Shown piece by piece: positions 1-7,864 of a stretch of 64,000 nucleotides of DNA (within the stretch, counting starts at the first letter, position 1; every line of letters begins with the position of its first letter). Origin of the DNA: Pseudomonas matsuisoli. Its GTDB lineage: Bacteria; Pseudomonadota; Gammaproteobacteria; Pseudomonadales; Pseudomonadaceae. The stretch spans positions 62,001 to 126,000 of the forward strand of contig NZ_BMPO01000004.1 of assembly GCF_014647635.1 (NCBI RefSeq). The letters run 5' to 3'. The translations under genes and the position numbers were made by a program. A model generated the notes under the pieces. The model saw only the letters and a program-made list of their open reading frames with translations, searched no databases and was not told the origin of the DNA.

Positions 1-236
1 GTGATAACAGCGAATGCGAGCCTCGTCTTCTCACACTGAATCCATTCAGCGAACACGAAAGGAACGCCGTTCATCGGCTGAAAAAGTAAGAACGCTCCTC
101 GACGCAACTTTCGCGAAAAGTTCCCGTCTAGTGCCAGGCTGCGTGTGTCGTGCTCAGAGTACGGCCCCCCTCGATGGACCTAGAGCCGGGCTGTCGCAGT
201 GCTGAGTTTCAATGGAATGAATCTTGGAGAGCGACC

Positions 237-1775
237 ATGCTTTTCAACTCGGCAATCTTCATCGCCGGCTTTCTGCCGGTGGTTCTACTCGGTTTCTACC
301 TCTTCGCCGGAACGGGACGTCAACGGCTCGCCGTGATCTGGCTGACCTGCGCCTCGCTCGTTTTCTATGGCTGGTGGAACCCGCTGAACCTGCCGCTGCT
401 TCTGGGCAGCATCGCCTTCAATTTCCTGCTCGGCGGATACCTGCGGGGGCATCGCTCAACGCTCGCATTGGCGCTGGGCATCACCGCGAATATCGCGCTG
501 CTGGGTTATTACAAATACACCAGCTTCCTGTTCGGCACGCTCGACGATCTGTTTTCAACGGGCTGGTCGATCGATGAAATCATCCTGCCGCTGGCCATCT
601 CGTTCTTCACTTTCCAGCAGATCGCGTACCTGGTGGACGCGCATGACGGTGAAGTGGAAGAGCATAACTTTCTCAACTACTGCCTGTTCATCACCTTCTT
701 CCCGCATCTCATCGCTGGGCCGATCACCCACCACAGCGAAATGCTTCGCCAGTTCAGTGCGAAGGACACGTTCAACTTCCGTCTGGACCAGTTCGCCCTC
801 GGCCTGACGGTTTTTCTCCTGGGGCTGTTCAAGAAAGTGGTGATCGCCGACCCCATGGGGCAGAAAGCCGCCCCCGTATTCGCTGCGGCAGCCGACGGTA
901 CGGCGCCCGCTTTTTTCGATGCCTGGACGGGCGCGCTGAGCTACACCTTGCAGATCTACTTCGACTTTTCCGGCTACAGCGAGATGGCGATCGGTTTGGG
1001 CCTGCTGTTCGGCGTCCGCCTGCCGGTCAACTTCGACAGCCCCTTCAAAGCGCGCAACCTCATCGACTACTGGTCGCGCTGGCACATGACGCTGACGCGC
1101 TTCCTCACCGCCTACATCTACAACCCCATCGTGATGCGCGTCACCCGTGCACGTCTTGCCGCCGGCAAGCCGCTACCCAAGCGCGGCAAGATGTCCGCCG
1201 GGACGTTCTTCGCATTGGTGGCCTACCCGACCGTGTTGACCATGTTCATCTCTGGCGTGTGGCACGGTGCCGGCTGGCAATTCGTGGTGTTCGGCCTGCT
1301 GCACGGCTTCTATCTCGTCGTCGCCCACGGCTGGCGCGCGTGGAAAGTGAAACGTGGATGGAAGCTCGACAGCGATCGCCTTATCCATCACGTACCCGCC
1401 GTGGGGCTGACATTTCTCTGCGTCGTCGTGGCGATGGTGTTCTTCCGTGCCGAAAGCGTCAGCGCTGCGCTGGCGATCCTGCAGGGCATGGTCGGGCTCA
1501 GTGAGCTCAGTGCGCGCCCTGAGAAATGGACCGTCCTGACCATCGCGCTGCTGCTCGCCTTCTGCTGGTTCCTGCCCAATATCCAGCAGTGGATGCGCGG
1601 CATGGAGACTGCGCTGGACGCCAAACCGCGCGAGAACGTGCTGCTGCGCTGGGTGCCCCAGGCGGCCTTCGCGGCCTCGCCCATGGTCGGTGTCACGATC
1701 GGTGCGCTGGGCTTTTTCGCATTGGCCATCGCATTTTCGGTGGCGCCCAGTGAATTTCTCTACTTCCAGTTCTAG
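237..1775 (+). CDS. MBOAT-family membrane O-acyltransferase (AlgI/DltB-like)
   Basis: Polytopic membrane acyltransferase of 512 residues, about the usual AlgI/DltB length. The family moves an acyl group from a cytoplasmic carrier across the inner membrane to an exported acceptor. About ten hydrophobic segments are visible. The MBOAT signature is present: WHGAGW, with the invariant His at about residue 343, and an upstream SRWHMTL motif with His at about 283. The start at 237 is chosen because GGAGA lies six bases upstream; a longer frame to 150 adds a polar, non-family N-terminus. It opens a tight operon with an FkbH-like protein, an acyl carrier protein and an SGNH protein, so the donor is probably the carrier at 3824. 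The acceptor cannot be told from the sequence. Family call is strong; the specific substrate is inference. Confidence 0.92.
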   Translation: MLFNSAIFIAGFLPVVLLGFYLFAGTGRQRLAVIWLTCASLVFYGWWNPLNLPLLLGSIAFNFLLGGYLRGHRSTLALALGITANIALLGYYKYTSFLFGTLDDLFSTGWSIDEIILPLAISFFTFQQIAYLVDAHDGEVEEHNFLNYCLFITFFPHLIAGPITHHSEMLRQFSAKDTFNFRLDQFALGLTVFLLGLFKKVVIADPMGQKAAPVFAAAADGTAPAFFDAWTGALSYTLQIYFDFSGYSEMAIGLGLLFGVRLPVNFDSPFKARNLIDYWSRWHMTLTRFLTAYIYNPIVMRVTRARLAAGKPLPKRGKMSAGTFFALVAYPTVLTMFISGVWHGAGWQFVVFGLLHGFYLVVAHGWRAWKVKRGWKLDSDRLIHHVPAVGLTFLCVVVAMVFFRAESVSAALAILQGMVGLSELSARPEKWTVLTIALLLAFCWFLPNIQQWMRGMETALDAKPRENVLLRWVPQAAFAASPMVGVTIGALGFFALAIAFSVAPSEFLYFQF

Positions 1776-1904
1776 CTGTCGATTCAACGCTTCACGTATG
1801 CGTATCGCCCCGCCGTCGTGGCCGAACCCAACGCTGCCGCGACGTGCGAAGACCCACTTTTGAACGATCCGCCGGAGACGATACCGAGCCGGTCGCACAC
1901 TCAC

Positions 1905-1914
1905 AGGGAGGTGA
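1905..1914 (+). promoter_or_regulatory. Strong ribosome binding site of the FkbH-like gene
   Basis: AGGGAGGTGA just before the ATG at 1917. It decides the start against the longer in-frame option at 1818, which has no such site. Confidence 0.8.
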
Positions 1915-1916
1915 CG

Positions 1917-3827
1917 ATGAATCAATTGCTCTGGCTACCGCCGCACGACGACATAGGCGCCGCGTTATCCGCGGCCAAGCGCGAAACCGACCCGACAACG
2001 CGGCTGACACAAGCGATCCGCCTGGCCGGCTATCGTCGGGATTTCACGCAAACCGCCCGTATCGACCGACTGGCCAACGACGCACTTTCCGATGATCCCA
2101 ACCCGCCAGGCCTGACACCGTTACGCGTGGCGTTGCTGTCGTCCCATACCCTCGACCAACTGTTGCCGGCGATCCGTGTCGCGGGTCTGCAGCGACGGCT
2201 CGCGCTGTCCATGTACCTGGCGCCCTACGGCATGTACCGCCAGGCGCTGCTGATGGACGATCCGGCGCTGAACGCATTCGCGCCGCAGGTCGTCGTGCTG
2301 GCGCTCGATGCCCGCGATGCCCCCTTGCAGCTACCGTTGCAAGCGAGTCAGGCGGAGGTGGATGTCGCCATCGCCACACGTATCGAAGAGCTGCGACTGC
2401 TATGGCGCCGAGCCCGCGAGCGCTACGCCGCGCAGGTTATTCAGCAAACCTTGGTACCGGTCGATCCTCTGCTGTTCGGGGCGTTCGAAGCGCAGGTTCC
2501 GGCCTCGCCCTATGCACTGATCGACCGTCTGAATGCGGCCATTCGGGAAGCGGCACGCGTCGACGGTGTGCTGCTAATGGACCTCGCCTGGCAAGCCGCG
2601 CAAGGCCTGTACGGCTCGGGTCTTGCCGACCCCACCCGCTGGCACCAGGCAAAGCAGTTGGTAGGGCCGGAACTGTCCCCGCTGTATGGCGATCAGCTGG
2701 CCCGTATCCTCGCGGCCAGCGTCGGCTTGTCGCGCAAATGCCTGGTCCTCGACCTGGACAACACGCTCTGGGGCGGCGTCATTGGGGATGACGGCGTGGA
2801 AGGCATCACCCTCGGCCAGGGCAGTCCTACCGGCGAGGCGTTCCTGGCCTTTCAACGCTACGCCGCCTTGCTCGCCGCACGCGGCATCATCCTGGCTGTA
2901 TGCAGCAAGAACAATCTGGACGTGGCCGAAGCCGCCTTCAACCACCCGGAGATGGCGCTAAGGCGCGCGGATATCGCAGCCTTCGTTGCCAATTGGGACG
3001 ACAAGGCTGGAAACCTGCGCCGGATTGCAGAGATGCTGGATATCGGTCTGGATAGCCTGGTGTTCGTCGACGACAACCCTGCCGAGCGCGACATCGTGCG
3101 CCGCGAGTTGCCGCAGGTCGCCGTTCCGGAATTGCCCGACGATGTGGCCGACTATCCCGCGCGCATTGCGGCTGCGGGCTACTTCGAAGCCGTCGCGTTC
3201 ACCGCCGATGACACAGGCCGCACGCGCAGCTACGCGCAGAATGCTGAACGCAAGGCGGCGCTGGACCAGGCGACGGACATGGAGGGTTATCTGCAGGGTT
3301 TGCAGATGACCTTAACGGCGGCTCCCATCGGCGCGGCGGAATTGCCGCGAGCCGCGCAACTGATCAACAAGACCAACCAATTCAACCTGACGACCCAACG
3401 CTACGGCGAAGCGGAAGTGCAACGCATCGCGGACGACGCACGCGGCGTCGCGCTGGCTCTGCGGCTGACCGACAAGTTTGGCGACAACGGATTGATCGGC
3501 GTACTGCTCGCCCGCCCGAATCCTGCCGTTGCCGCTGATGCGCTGTTCATCGACAGCTGGCTCATGAGCTGCCGAGTCCTTGGCCGTGGCGTCGAGGATG
3601 CCTCGCTTCAGGTCTTGATCGATGCCGCCATCGCTGCTGGCTACACGACATTGATCGGCGAGTACCGCCCCACCGGTCGCAACGGGATGGTTGCCGAGCA
3701 CTATCCGCGTCTCGGCTTCAGCCTCTATTCCGCGCCCCAAGGCGCAGTGCCCGGAGCCACCTTCTGGCGCTACGACTTGGCCGCAAGCCGCCCCACCACT
3801 CATCACATCGAGGTAATCAGGACATGA
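1917..3827 (+). CDS. FkbH-like HAD-IIIC protein (acyl-carrier loading)
   Basis: Protein of 636 residues. An N-terminal half of the type found before FkbH HAD domains precedes a HAD phosphatase domain with the DLDNTLWGG motif (nucleophile Asp at about 279, second Asp 281). A C-terminal GNAT-like domain ends near PTGRNGMVAEHYPRLGF. Characterised FkbH proteins dephosphorylate 1,3-bisphosphoglycerate and place the glyceryl group on an acyl carrier protein. The stop overlaps the start of the carrier gene by four bases (ATGA at 3824), so the two are probably translationally coupled. In Dlt systems the loader is the adenylating enzyme DltA. Here FkbH takes that place, suggesting a glyceryl or related three-carbon acyl group is exported. 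Family call is firm; acyl identity is inference. Confidence 0.88.
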   Translation: MNQLLWLPPHDDIGAALSAAKRETDPTTRLTQAIRLAGYRRDFTQTARIDRLANDALSDDPNPPGLTPLRVALLSSHTLDQLLPAIRVAGLQRRLALSMYLAPYGMYRQALLMDDPALNAFAPQVVVLALDARDAPLQLPLQASQAEVDVAIATRIEELRLLWRRARERYAAQVIQQTLVPVDPLLFGAFEAQVPASPYALIDRLNAAIREAARVDGVLLMDLAWQAAQGLYGSGLADPTRWHQAKQLVGPELSPLYGDQLARILAASVGLSRKCLVLDLDNTLWGGVIGDDGVEGITLGQGSPTGEAFLAFQRYAALLAARGIILAVCSKNNLDVAEAAFNHPEMALRRADIAAFVANWDDKAGNLRRIAEMLDIGLDSLVFVDDNPAERDIVRRELPQVAVPELPDDVADYPARIAAAGYFEAVAFTADDTGRTRSYAQNAERKAALDQATDMEGYLQGLQMTLTAAPIGAAELPRAAQLINKTNQFNLTTQRYGEAEVQRIADDARGVALALRLTDKFGDNGLIGVLLARPNPAVAADALFIDSWLMSCRVLGRGVEDASLQVLIDAAIAAGYTTLIGEYRPTGRNGMVAEHYPRLGFSLYSAPQGAVPGATFWRYDLAASRPTTHHIEVIRT

Positions 3828-4066
3828 CCGAAGCAGACGTGTATGCCGCCCTCACCCCGGTTTTCCACGACGTGTTCGATGACGACAGCATAGTGCTCAG
3901 CCCTGAAACCACCGCGGATCAGATCGAAGGCTGGGACAGCCAGACCCACGTCATCCTGATCGTCGCGGCCGAGCAACGCTTCGGCATCAAATTCCGTACG
4001 GCCGAGTTGGAGTCTCTGAAAAACGTCGGCCACTTCGCCAGCCTGATCCAACAAAAGGTGCACTGA
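3824..4066 (+). CDS. Acyl carrier protein
   Basis: Acyl carrier protein of 80 residues. The phosphopantetheine attachment serine is Ser39 in the motif GWDSQTH; the usual Leu after the Ser (DSL) is replaced by Gln, as in some DltC-like and FkbH-associated carriers. Helix pattern and length fit a discrete carrier. It overlaps the FkbH-like gene by four bases and is followed after one base by the SGNH gene, so the carrier sits between its presumed loader and the export partners. It should act in the cytoplasm, handing its thioester-bound acyl group to the MBOAT protein. A phosphopantetheinyl transferase from elsewhere in the genome would be needed. Confidence 0.9.
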   Translation: MTEADVYAALTPVFHDVFDDDSIVLSPETTADQIEGWDSQTHVILIVAAEQRFGIKFRTAELESLKNVGHFASLIQQKVH

Positions 4067-4067
4067 C

Positions 4068-5111
4068 ATGAGCGGTCACGTCGAGCATACGCAGGCCTCG
4101 CCTGCACCACGAAAGGTTGGACGCGGTTATCTGCTGAGCCTGTTCGTTGGGCTCGGCGGGGCTTTCGGCCTGTTCATGGGCCTGCTGGCCTACCTCGATC
4201 ATTCGGAAAACCTGCCACCGCCGGCCTTTACCAACAGCCTTTGCGTGGACGAAAAGCTGAAGTACCTGCGCGAGCGCGAAGGGACTGACCCAAACCTGTT
4301 GGTCATCGGCTCATCGGTGGCCTGGCGCCACGTGGACAACACCATCGTGCGCAACCAATCGTCTGCCATCGAACCGTTGAACGGTGCGTTTTGTGGGTTG
4401 CGCGCGAACCAATCTACCTACGTCGCGGACTGGCTGATCGACCGCGAGCCCTCAGTGCGCACCGTGGTCATGGTCGTCGACCCGCAAGACTTCAGCGGCT
4501 GCGCCGTCGCACGTACGGACGTGTTCAGCCGGGAAGACGCAGACCAGTACGTCTATGAGCAAGCATCGTCTTGGCCCTATTACCTGCGTTATTTCGAACC
4601 CCGCTCCCTGCTGCGCAACGCGATGAGCGTAAAGACTCAACGGGGCACCACCGAGCATTGGGACCCACTCGTCTTCAACGCCTACGGGGATGGCCCACTG
4701 AATCCAGACGGCGACCGCGGTTTGCACTATGCCGCCGCAGAGCCTTTGGATGAACGCTGCTTCGCCGCGCTCTCCAGCTTCGCCCGGACCCTGCATCTGG
4801 AAGGCCGTAGCCTGCTGCTGGTATCCACGCCGCTCAATCCGGAATGGAAAACCCGTTACGACCCGAACGGCGCATTGCTCGAGACGTTCGACCAGCGTCT
4901 TCTGGCCGCACTGCATGGCACGCCGGCACGCTACTGGAACGCCGACCGCTACTGGAAAGCCCCAGCGGATGCCTTCGTGGACGCGATCCATATGCGTTGG
5001 CCCGCGGCCCAGCAGTTCTCGGTGGCATTGGCACAGAACATCGCCACCGTGACCGACCCCACACCGGAAGGGGCCAAGCGGAAGGTTGCTGACGCCGCGC
5101 TGGTGCAGTAG
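4068..5111 (+). CDS. Membrane-anchored SGNH-type acyl transfer protein (DltD/AlgX-like role)
   Basis: 347 residues with a short basic N-terminus, one membrane segment at about 21-42 and a periplasmic SGNH-hydrolase fold. Block I appears as VIGSSVAW (nucleophile Ser82 or Ser83) and the catalytic Asp-x-x-His as DAIHM (Asp305, His308). This N-in, periplasm-out topology with a Ser-Asp-His set is the one used by DltD and by alginate or cellulose acetylation partners, which take the acyl group from the MBOAT protein and place it on the exported polymer. It is the last gene of the operon, starting one base after the acyl carrier gene. The acceptor glycan or protein is unknown; no polysaccharide synthase is in the window. 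Confidence 0.8.
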   Translation: MSGHVEHTQASPAPRKVGRGYLLSLFVGLGGAFGLFMGLLAYLDHSENLPPPAFTNSLCVDEKLKYLREREGTDPNLLVIGSSVAWRHVDNTIVRNQSSAIEPLNGAFCGLRANQSTYVADWLIDREPSVRTVVMVVDPQDFSGCAVARTDVFSREDADQYVYEQASSWPYYLRYFEPRSLLRNAMSVKTQRGTTEHWDPLVFNAYGDGPLNPDGDRGLHYAAAEPLDERCFAALSSFARTLHLEGRSLLLVSTPLNPEWKTRYDPNGALLETFDQRLLAALHGTPARYWNADRYWKAPADAFVDAIHMRWPAAQQFSVALAQNIATVTDPTPEGAKRKVADAALVQ

Positions 5112-5145
5112 ATCAGTAGCTATTTTGAGCACACCTACGCTGCAT

Positions 5146-5200
5146 GCTCCTGGCGTTTGTCATAGGATTCCAAGGATTCCGAACTGTCTACGCCAGGAGC
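5146..5200 (+). promoter_or_regulatory. 11-bp inverted repeat overlapping a ribosome binding site
   Basis: GCTCCTGGCGT at 5146-5156 pairs perfectly with ACGCCAGGAGC at 5190-5200, leaving a 33-base loop. The right arm contains the AGGAG that serves the GTG start at 5206. Folded RNA would hide the ribosome binding site, so this could be a translational switch or a protein operator. Confidence 0.5.
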
Positions 5201-5205
5201 CTCAT

Positions 5206-5655
5206 GTGCGCAAAATAATCCAGATACAGCCGCTCCCTGCCTCGCCCAATGGCGCGAGCCTGATAGGCGTCTGCGCGCTCTGCGATGACGGCAGGATATG
5301 GCTACACGACACCGGAGAAGAGAGCGCCTGGCGCTGCCTTCCTGAGATTCCTGGACCTACTTCGGCGGCCTCGGCATCGGAAAAACCACCTCAGGCCGGC
5401 AAACGTTGGCTGCCTGAAGATGACGAGCAGTTGGCAACTCTCTGGTGCCAGCAACGCTTCGATGTCGAACGCATTGCCAAGCAAATGCAGCGCTCGGATG
5501 GAGCGATCGTCTCGCGCCTCGTCCGCTTGGACTTCTATGGGGATCGAGACGAGGTCCGCGAAGAAAACCAGCGCCGCCGTCGAACCGCGACAGCCGTTAC
5601 ACACTCCCCTACGGAAACCCACGCAGATCCCCTGCAAGTGCATGAGACATCATAG
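5206..5655 (+). CDS. Small SANT/Myb-like DNA-binding protein
   Basis: 149 residues from the GTG at 5206, chosen because AGGAG lies six bases upstream at 5195-5199; the longer reading to 5086 overlaps the previous gene and has no site. The N-terminal 45 residues look like a small beta-rich segment (GVCALCDDGRIWLHD). A helical block at about 65-110 (RWLPEDDEQLATLWCQ to VSRLVRLDFYGDRDEV) has the tryptophan and helix-turn-helix spacing of SANT/Myb-like modules found in small pseudomonad proteins. The tail is basic, then Thr/Ser-rich and disordered. No catalytic motif is seen. A regulatory role is a guess from the helical block. Confidence 0.6.
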   Translation: MRKIIQIQPLPASPNGASLIGVCALCDDGRIWLHDTGEESAWRCLPEIPGPTSAASASEKPPQAGKRWLPEDDEQLATLWCQQRFDVERIAKQMQRSDGAIVSRLVRLDFYGDRDEVREENQRRRRTATAVTHSPTETHADPLQVHETS

Positions 5656-5669
5656 GCAGCCATCGGCGC

Positions 5670-6167
5670 TTAGCTGACGACTGTCATCAACATCGCCACG
5701 CTATACAGACCCAATCCGAACACGGCATGGTTCGCGATGCTCTTCACGACATTCAGCGAAGGATTCGGCGTGTTGCGCCCCGCAATGCCTGCCCCCATCG
5801 CCGGCTGGACGATGAGCAACGGCGCCACGACAGTGACGATCCCTACCGCCAACGCCGGCAGTAACGTCGGCGACTCAATCCATTCGGTGCCCATGAGCAC
5901 AGCGAGCAAACCCGCGAACGCGATGCCCGTAACGTAATGCGTCGCCCAGCCCAATGCGTGCTCACCCCAAACCGGTGCCGCCCGCGCAATGCTTGGGTGA
6001 ACCACAACGCCACGGCACAGATGCCCTACCCAGCGACCTAGAAATGCGAAGTTCATGACCGCAACACCGCGTCCTCTCAAGAACATCAGCCACACGTCCA
6101 TGAACGCGGTGGCCCCTACGCCAACGCTAAGAACCCACACACACTCATACGGCAAATGCGTCATCAC
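5670..6167 (-). CDS. DUF2938 membrane protein
   Basis: 165-residue membrane protein with four to five hydrophobic segments. It matches the DUF2938 family in length and in the conserved stretches TAFMDVWLMFLRGRG, ALGWATHYVTG and PNPSLNVVKSIANHAVFG. Family function is not established. It is divergent from a MerR-type regulator whose operator-like palindrome (6215-6230) sits where a MerR-activated promoter for this gene would be, so it is the likely target of that regulator. Two adjacent Met codons (6167 and 6164) are possible starts and the choice hardly changes the protein. Confidence 0.8.
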   Translation of the reverse strand: MMTHLPYECVWVLSVGVGATAFMDVWLMFLRGRGVAVMNFAFLGRWVGHLCRGVVVHPSIARAAPVWGEHALGWATHYVTGIAFAGLLAVLMGTEWIESPTLLPALAVGIVTVVAPLLIVQPAMGAGIAGRNTPNPSLNVVKSIANHAVFGLGLYSVAMLMTVVS

Positions 6168-6190
6168 AGCCTCATTCGGTTGACTGGAAA

Positions 6191-6240
6191 CATGAACGCA
6201 AGCGAGGCTAAAGGCTCAAGTCGACTTGAGGCCAATAGGT
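6191..6240 (-). promoter_or_regulatory. SoxR-type palindromic operator and MerR-like promoter
   Basis: CTCAAGTCGACTTGAG at 6215-6230 is a perfect 16-bp palindrome, very close to the SoxR box of the E. coli soxS promoter (core CTCAAGTTAACTTGAG). On the minus strand it lies in a TTGGCC-N19-TAGCCT arrangement, the long 19-base spacer expected of MerR-activated promoters, pointing at the DUF2938 gene. It is also 15 bases before the MerR start, so autoregulation is possible. Confidence 0.65.
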
Positions 6241-6244
6241 AGCC

Positions 6245-6679
6245 ATGGATATTGCGGATGTCGCCAACCGCTCGGGGTTTCCGGCTTCGGCGCTGCGCTT
6301 CTACGAAGAGAAAGGATTGATTCGTTCATTGGGGCGTAAAGGCGAACGCCGGCAATTCCCCGCCGAGGTGCTGAATCAACTGGCGCTGATTTCACTTGGG
6401 CAATCGGTAGGCTTCAGCCTAGACGAAATTCGCCGAATGCTCGGAACCGACGGCGAGCCCGAGATCGATCGGCAAGCGCTTCTCGCCAAAGCTGACGAGC
6501 TCGATGCCACCATTCGGCAACTACGCGCCGTTAGCAAAGGGCTGCGCCATGCCGCGGCCTGCCCAGAGCCGCGCCACACCGACTGCCCGACCTTCCAGAA
6601 GCTGCTTGCCGAGGCGATGCCCAAAGGGGGCCAAAAGAAGAAGGGCGTGCAGCCTTTTGGCAAAACAGCCGGAGATTGA
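6245..6679 (+). CDS. MerR-family transcriptional regulator
   Basis: 144 residues. The winged helix DNA-binding domain (residues 1-70: DIADVANRSGFPASALRFYEEKGLI, then EVLNQLALISLGQSVGFSLDEI) is followed by a dimerisation coiled coil (about 75-103) and a short effector tail. The tail carries Cys106 and Cys114 in ACPEPRHTDCPTF. SoxR has four cysteines including a CxC; that CxC is missing here, so a [2Fe-2S] cluster of SoxR type is unlikely even though the adjacent operator is SoxR-like. The pair could bind a metal or form a thiol switch. The divergent DUF2938 gene is the likely target. Confidence 0.85.
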   Translation: MDIADVANRSGFPASALRFYEEKGLIRSLGRKGERRQFPAEVLNQLALISLGQSVGFSLDEIRRMLGTDGEPEIDRQALLAKADELDATIRQLRAVSKGLRHAAACPEPRHTDCPTFQKLLAEAMPKGGQKKKGVQPFGKTAGD

Positions 6680-6812
6680 TCGGCCCTTCCGAGAGGCTGT
6701 ATCTATTGGTTTGATGAACAGTCTTGGTAAAAACGCCAAGAGTTCTAAGCAAGACAAAGCACGAAACGTCCCCCAGACTGCACTTCCCCCCGAACGCAAT
6801 AACAGTAAATTC

Positions 6813-7748
6813 ATGAACGCAGATCGCGCATTGGCAAAAGGCATCGGCTACGGCGTCGGTGCGGGTGCTTGCTGGGGCATCGTCTTTCTTGGCCCCGCCC
6901 TTACACCAGGGCTGTCGGGTGCAGGCTTCGCCGTGCTGCGTTTCGTGTGCTACGGACTGATTGCTGTCGTACTGCTGGCGCCCCGCTGGCGACGGGTCGT
7001 CCCGCGCCTCACCAAAGCGGACTGGTTCTCGCTGTTCTGGCTGAGCCTGATCGGCAATCTTTTCTACTACTCTCTCGTCGGCACCGGCGTGCAGAACGCG
7101 GGCATTGCGACGACCTCGATGATCGTCGGGCTCATCCCGGTGCTCGTTGCCCTCGCCGGCCGCAAGGACTCCAACGCCGTACCGCTCGTCCGCATTGCGC
7201 CAGCATTGGGTTGCGCCACGTTCGGCGTTGCCCTGATCAGCCTCAATGCCCTGCTTTCTGGTGAAAAATCCGATACCACTCATGCAGGTCTTGGCTTGCT
7301 CTGCGCATTCGGCGCCCTGTTGAGCTGGAGCTGGTTCGCCGTTGCCAATGCCCGCCGCTTGGCCGTCGCGGATGTGTCTTCCCACGACTGGTCATTGCTG
7401 ATGGGCCTCATGACCGGCGCGCAGGCGTTGCTGTTCGCGGTGCCCGTGTTAGCGAACGATCCAAATACGCATACGTTTGCCGACTGGCTGCACTTCCTTG
7501 CCGTCGCGGCTGGCGTCGCCTTGATCGCCTCGATCATTGGCGGTGCCCTCTGGAACCAGGCCAGCCGCTTACTCCCCCTCGCCCTCAGCGGTCAGGTCAT
7601 CGTCGTGGAAGTGATTGCCGCGCTGTCGTTCGGTTTTCTCTGGGAACAGCGCTTTCCAAGCCTCGTGGAAATCTTCGCCGTCGCGCTACTGGTAATCGGA
7701 GTCGTCTGGTGCCTGCTGAGTCATCAGGAAAAGCGCCCAACCCTGTAG
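6813..7748 (+). CDS. EamA/DMT-superfamily transporter
   Basis: 312 residues with ten hydrophobic segments arranged as two EamA repeats, the standard size for drug/metabolite exporters of this superfamily. The start at 6813 (MNADRALAKGIGYGVG) begins just before the first membrane helix. An upstream in-frame Met at 6714 would add 33 polar residues; neither start has a convincing ribosome site, so the N-terminus is uncertain. The substrate cannot be read from sequence. It follows the MerR gene on the same strand by about 130 bases and may or may not belong to that regulon. A REP pair follows the stop immediately. Confidence 0.82.
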   Translation: MNADRALAKGIGYGVGAGACWGIVFLGPALTPGLSGAGFAVLRFVCYGLIAVVLLAPRWRRVVPRLTKADWFSLFWLSLIGNLFYYSLVGTGVQNAGIATTSMIVGLIPVLVALAGRKDSNAVPLVRIAPALGCATFGVALISLNALLSGEKSDTTHAGLGLLCAFGALLSWSWFAVANARRLAVADVSSHDWSLLMGLMTGAQALLFAVPVLANDPNTHTFADWLHFLAVAAGVALIASIIGGALWNQASRLLPLALSGQVIVVEVIAALSFGFLWEQRFPSLVEIFAVALLVIGVVWCLLSHQEKRPTL

Positions 7749-7843
7749 GGTGGATAACGCGCGAAGCGCTTATCCACCGCGTGTTTTCCGCGTAACCAAC
7801 ATCAGGCAAACGGTGGAAAAGGCTGCGCCATTTTCCACCCTAC
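7745..7843. repeat. REP pair (GTAGGGTGG family)
   Basis: A palindromic unit at 7745-7778 (GTAGGGTGGATAAC then GCTTATCCACC) is followed by a second in opposite orientation at 7812-7843 (GGTGGAAAAGG then TTTTCCACCCTAC). The same arrangement recurs at 11232-11332, and a single copy lies at 23591-23621. The pair separates convergent genes and may act as a transcription end or RNA-stabilising structure. Confidence 0.85.
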
Positions 7844-7864
7844 CCGACCTATCTTCGAGCGCCG

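Noticed and set aside
555-1085. Frame antisense to the MBOAT gene
   Set aside because: Shadow of a strongly supported membrane protein gene; composition is Gln/Arg/Glu-rich without a fold.
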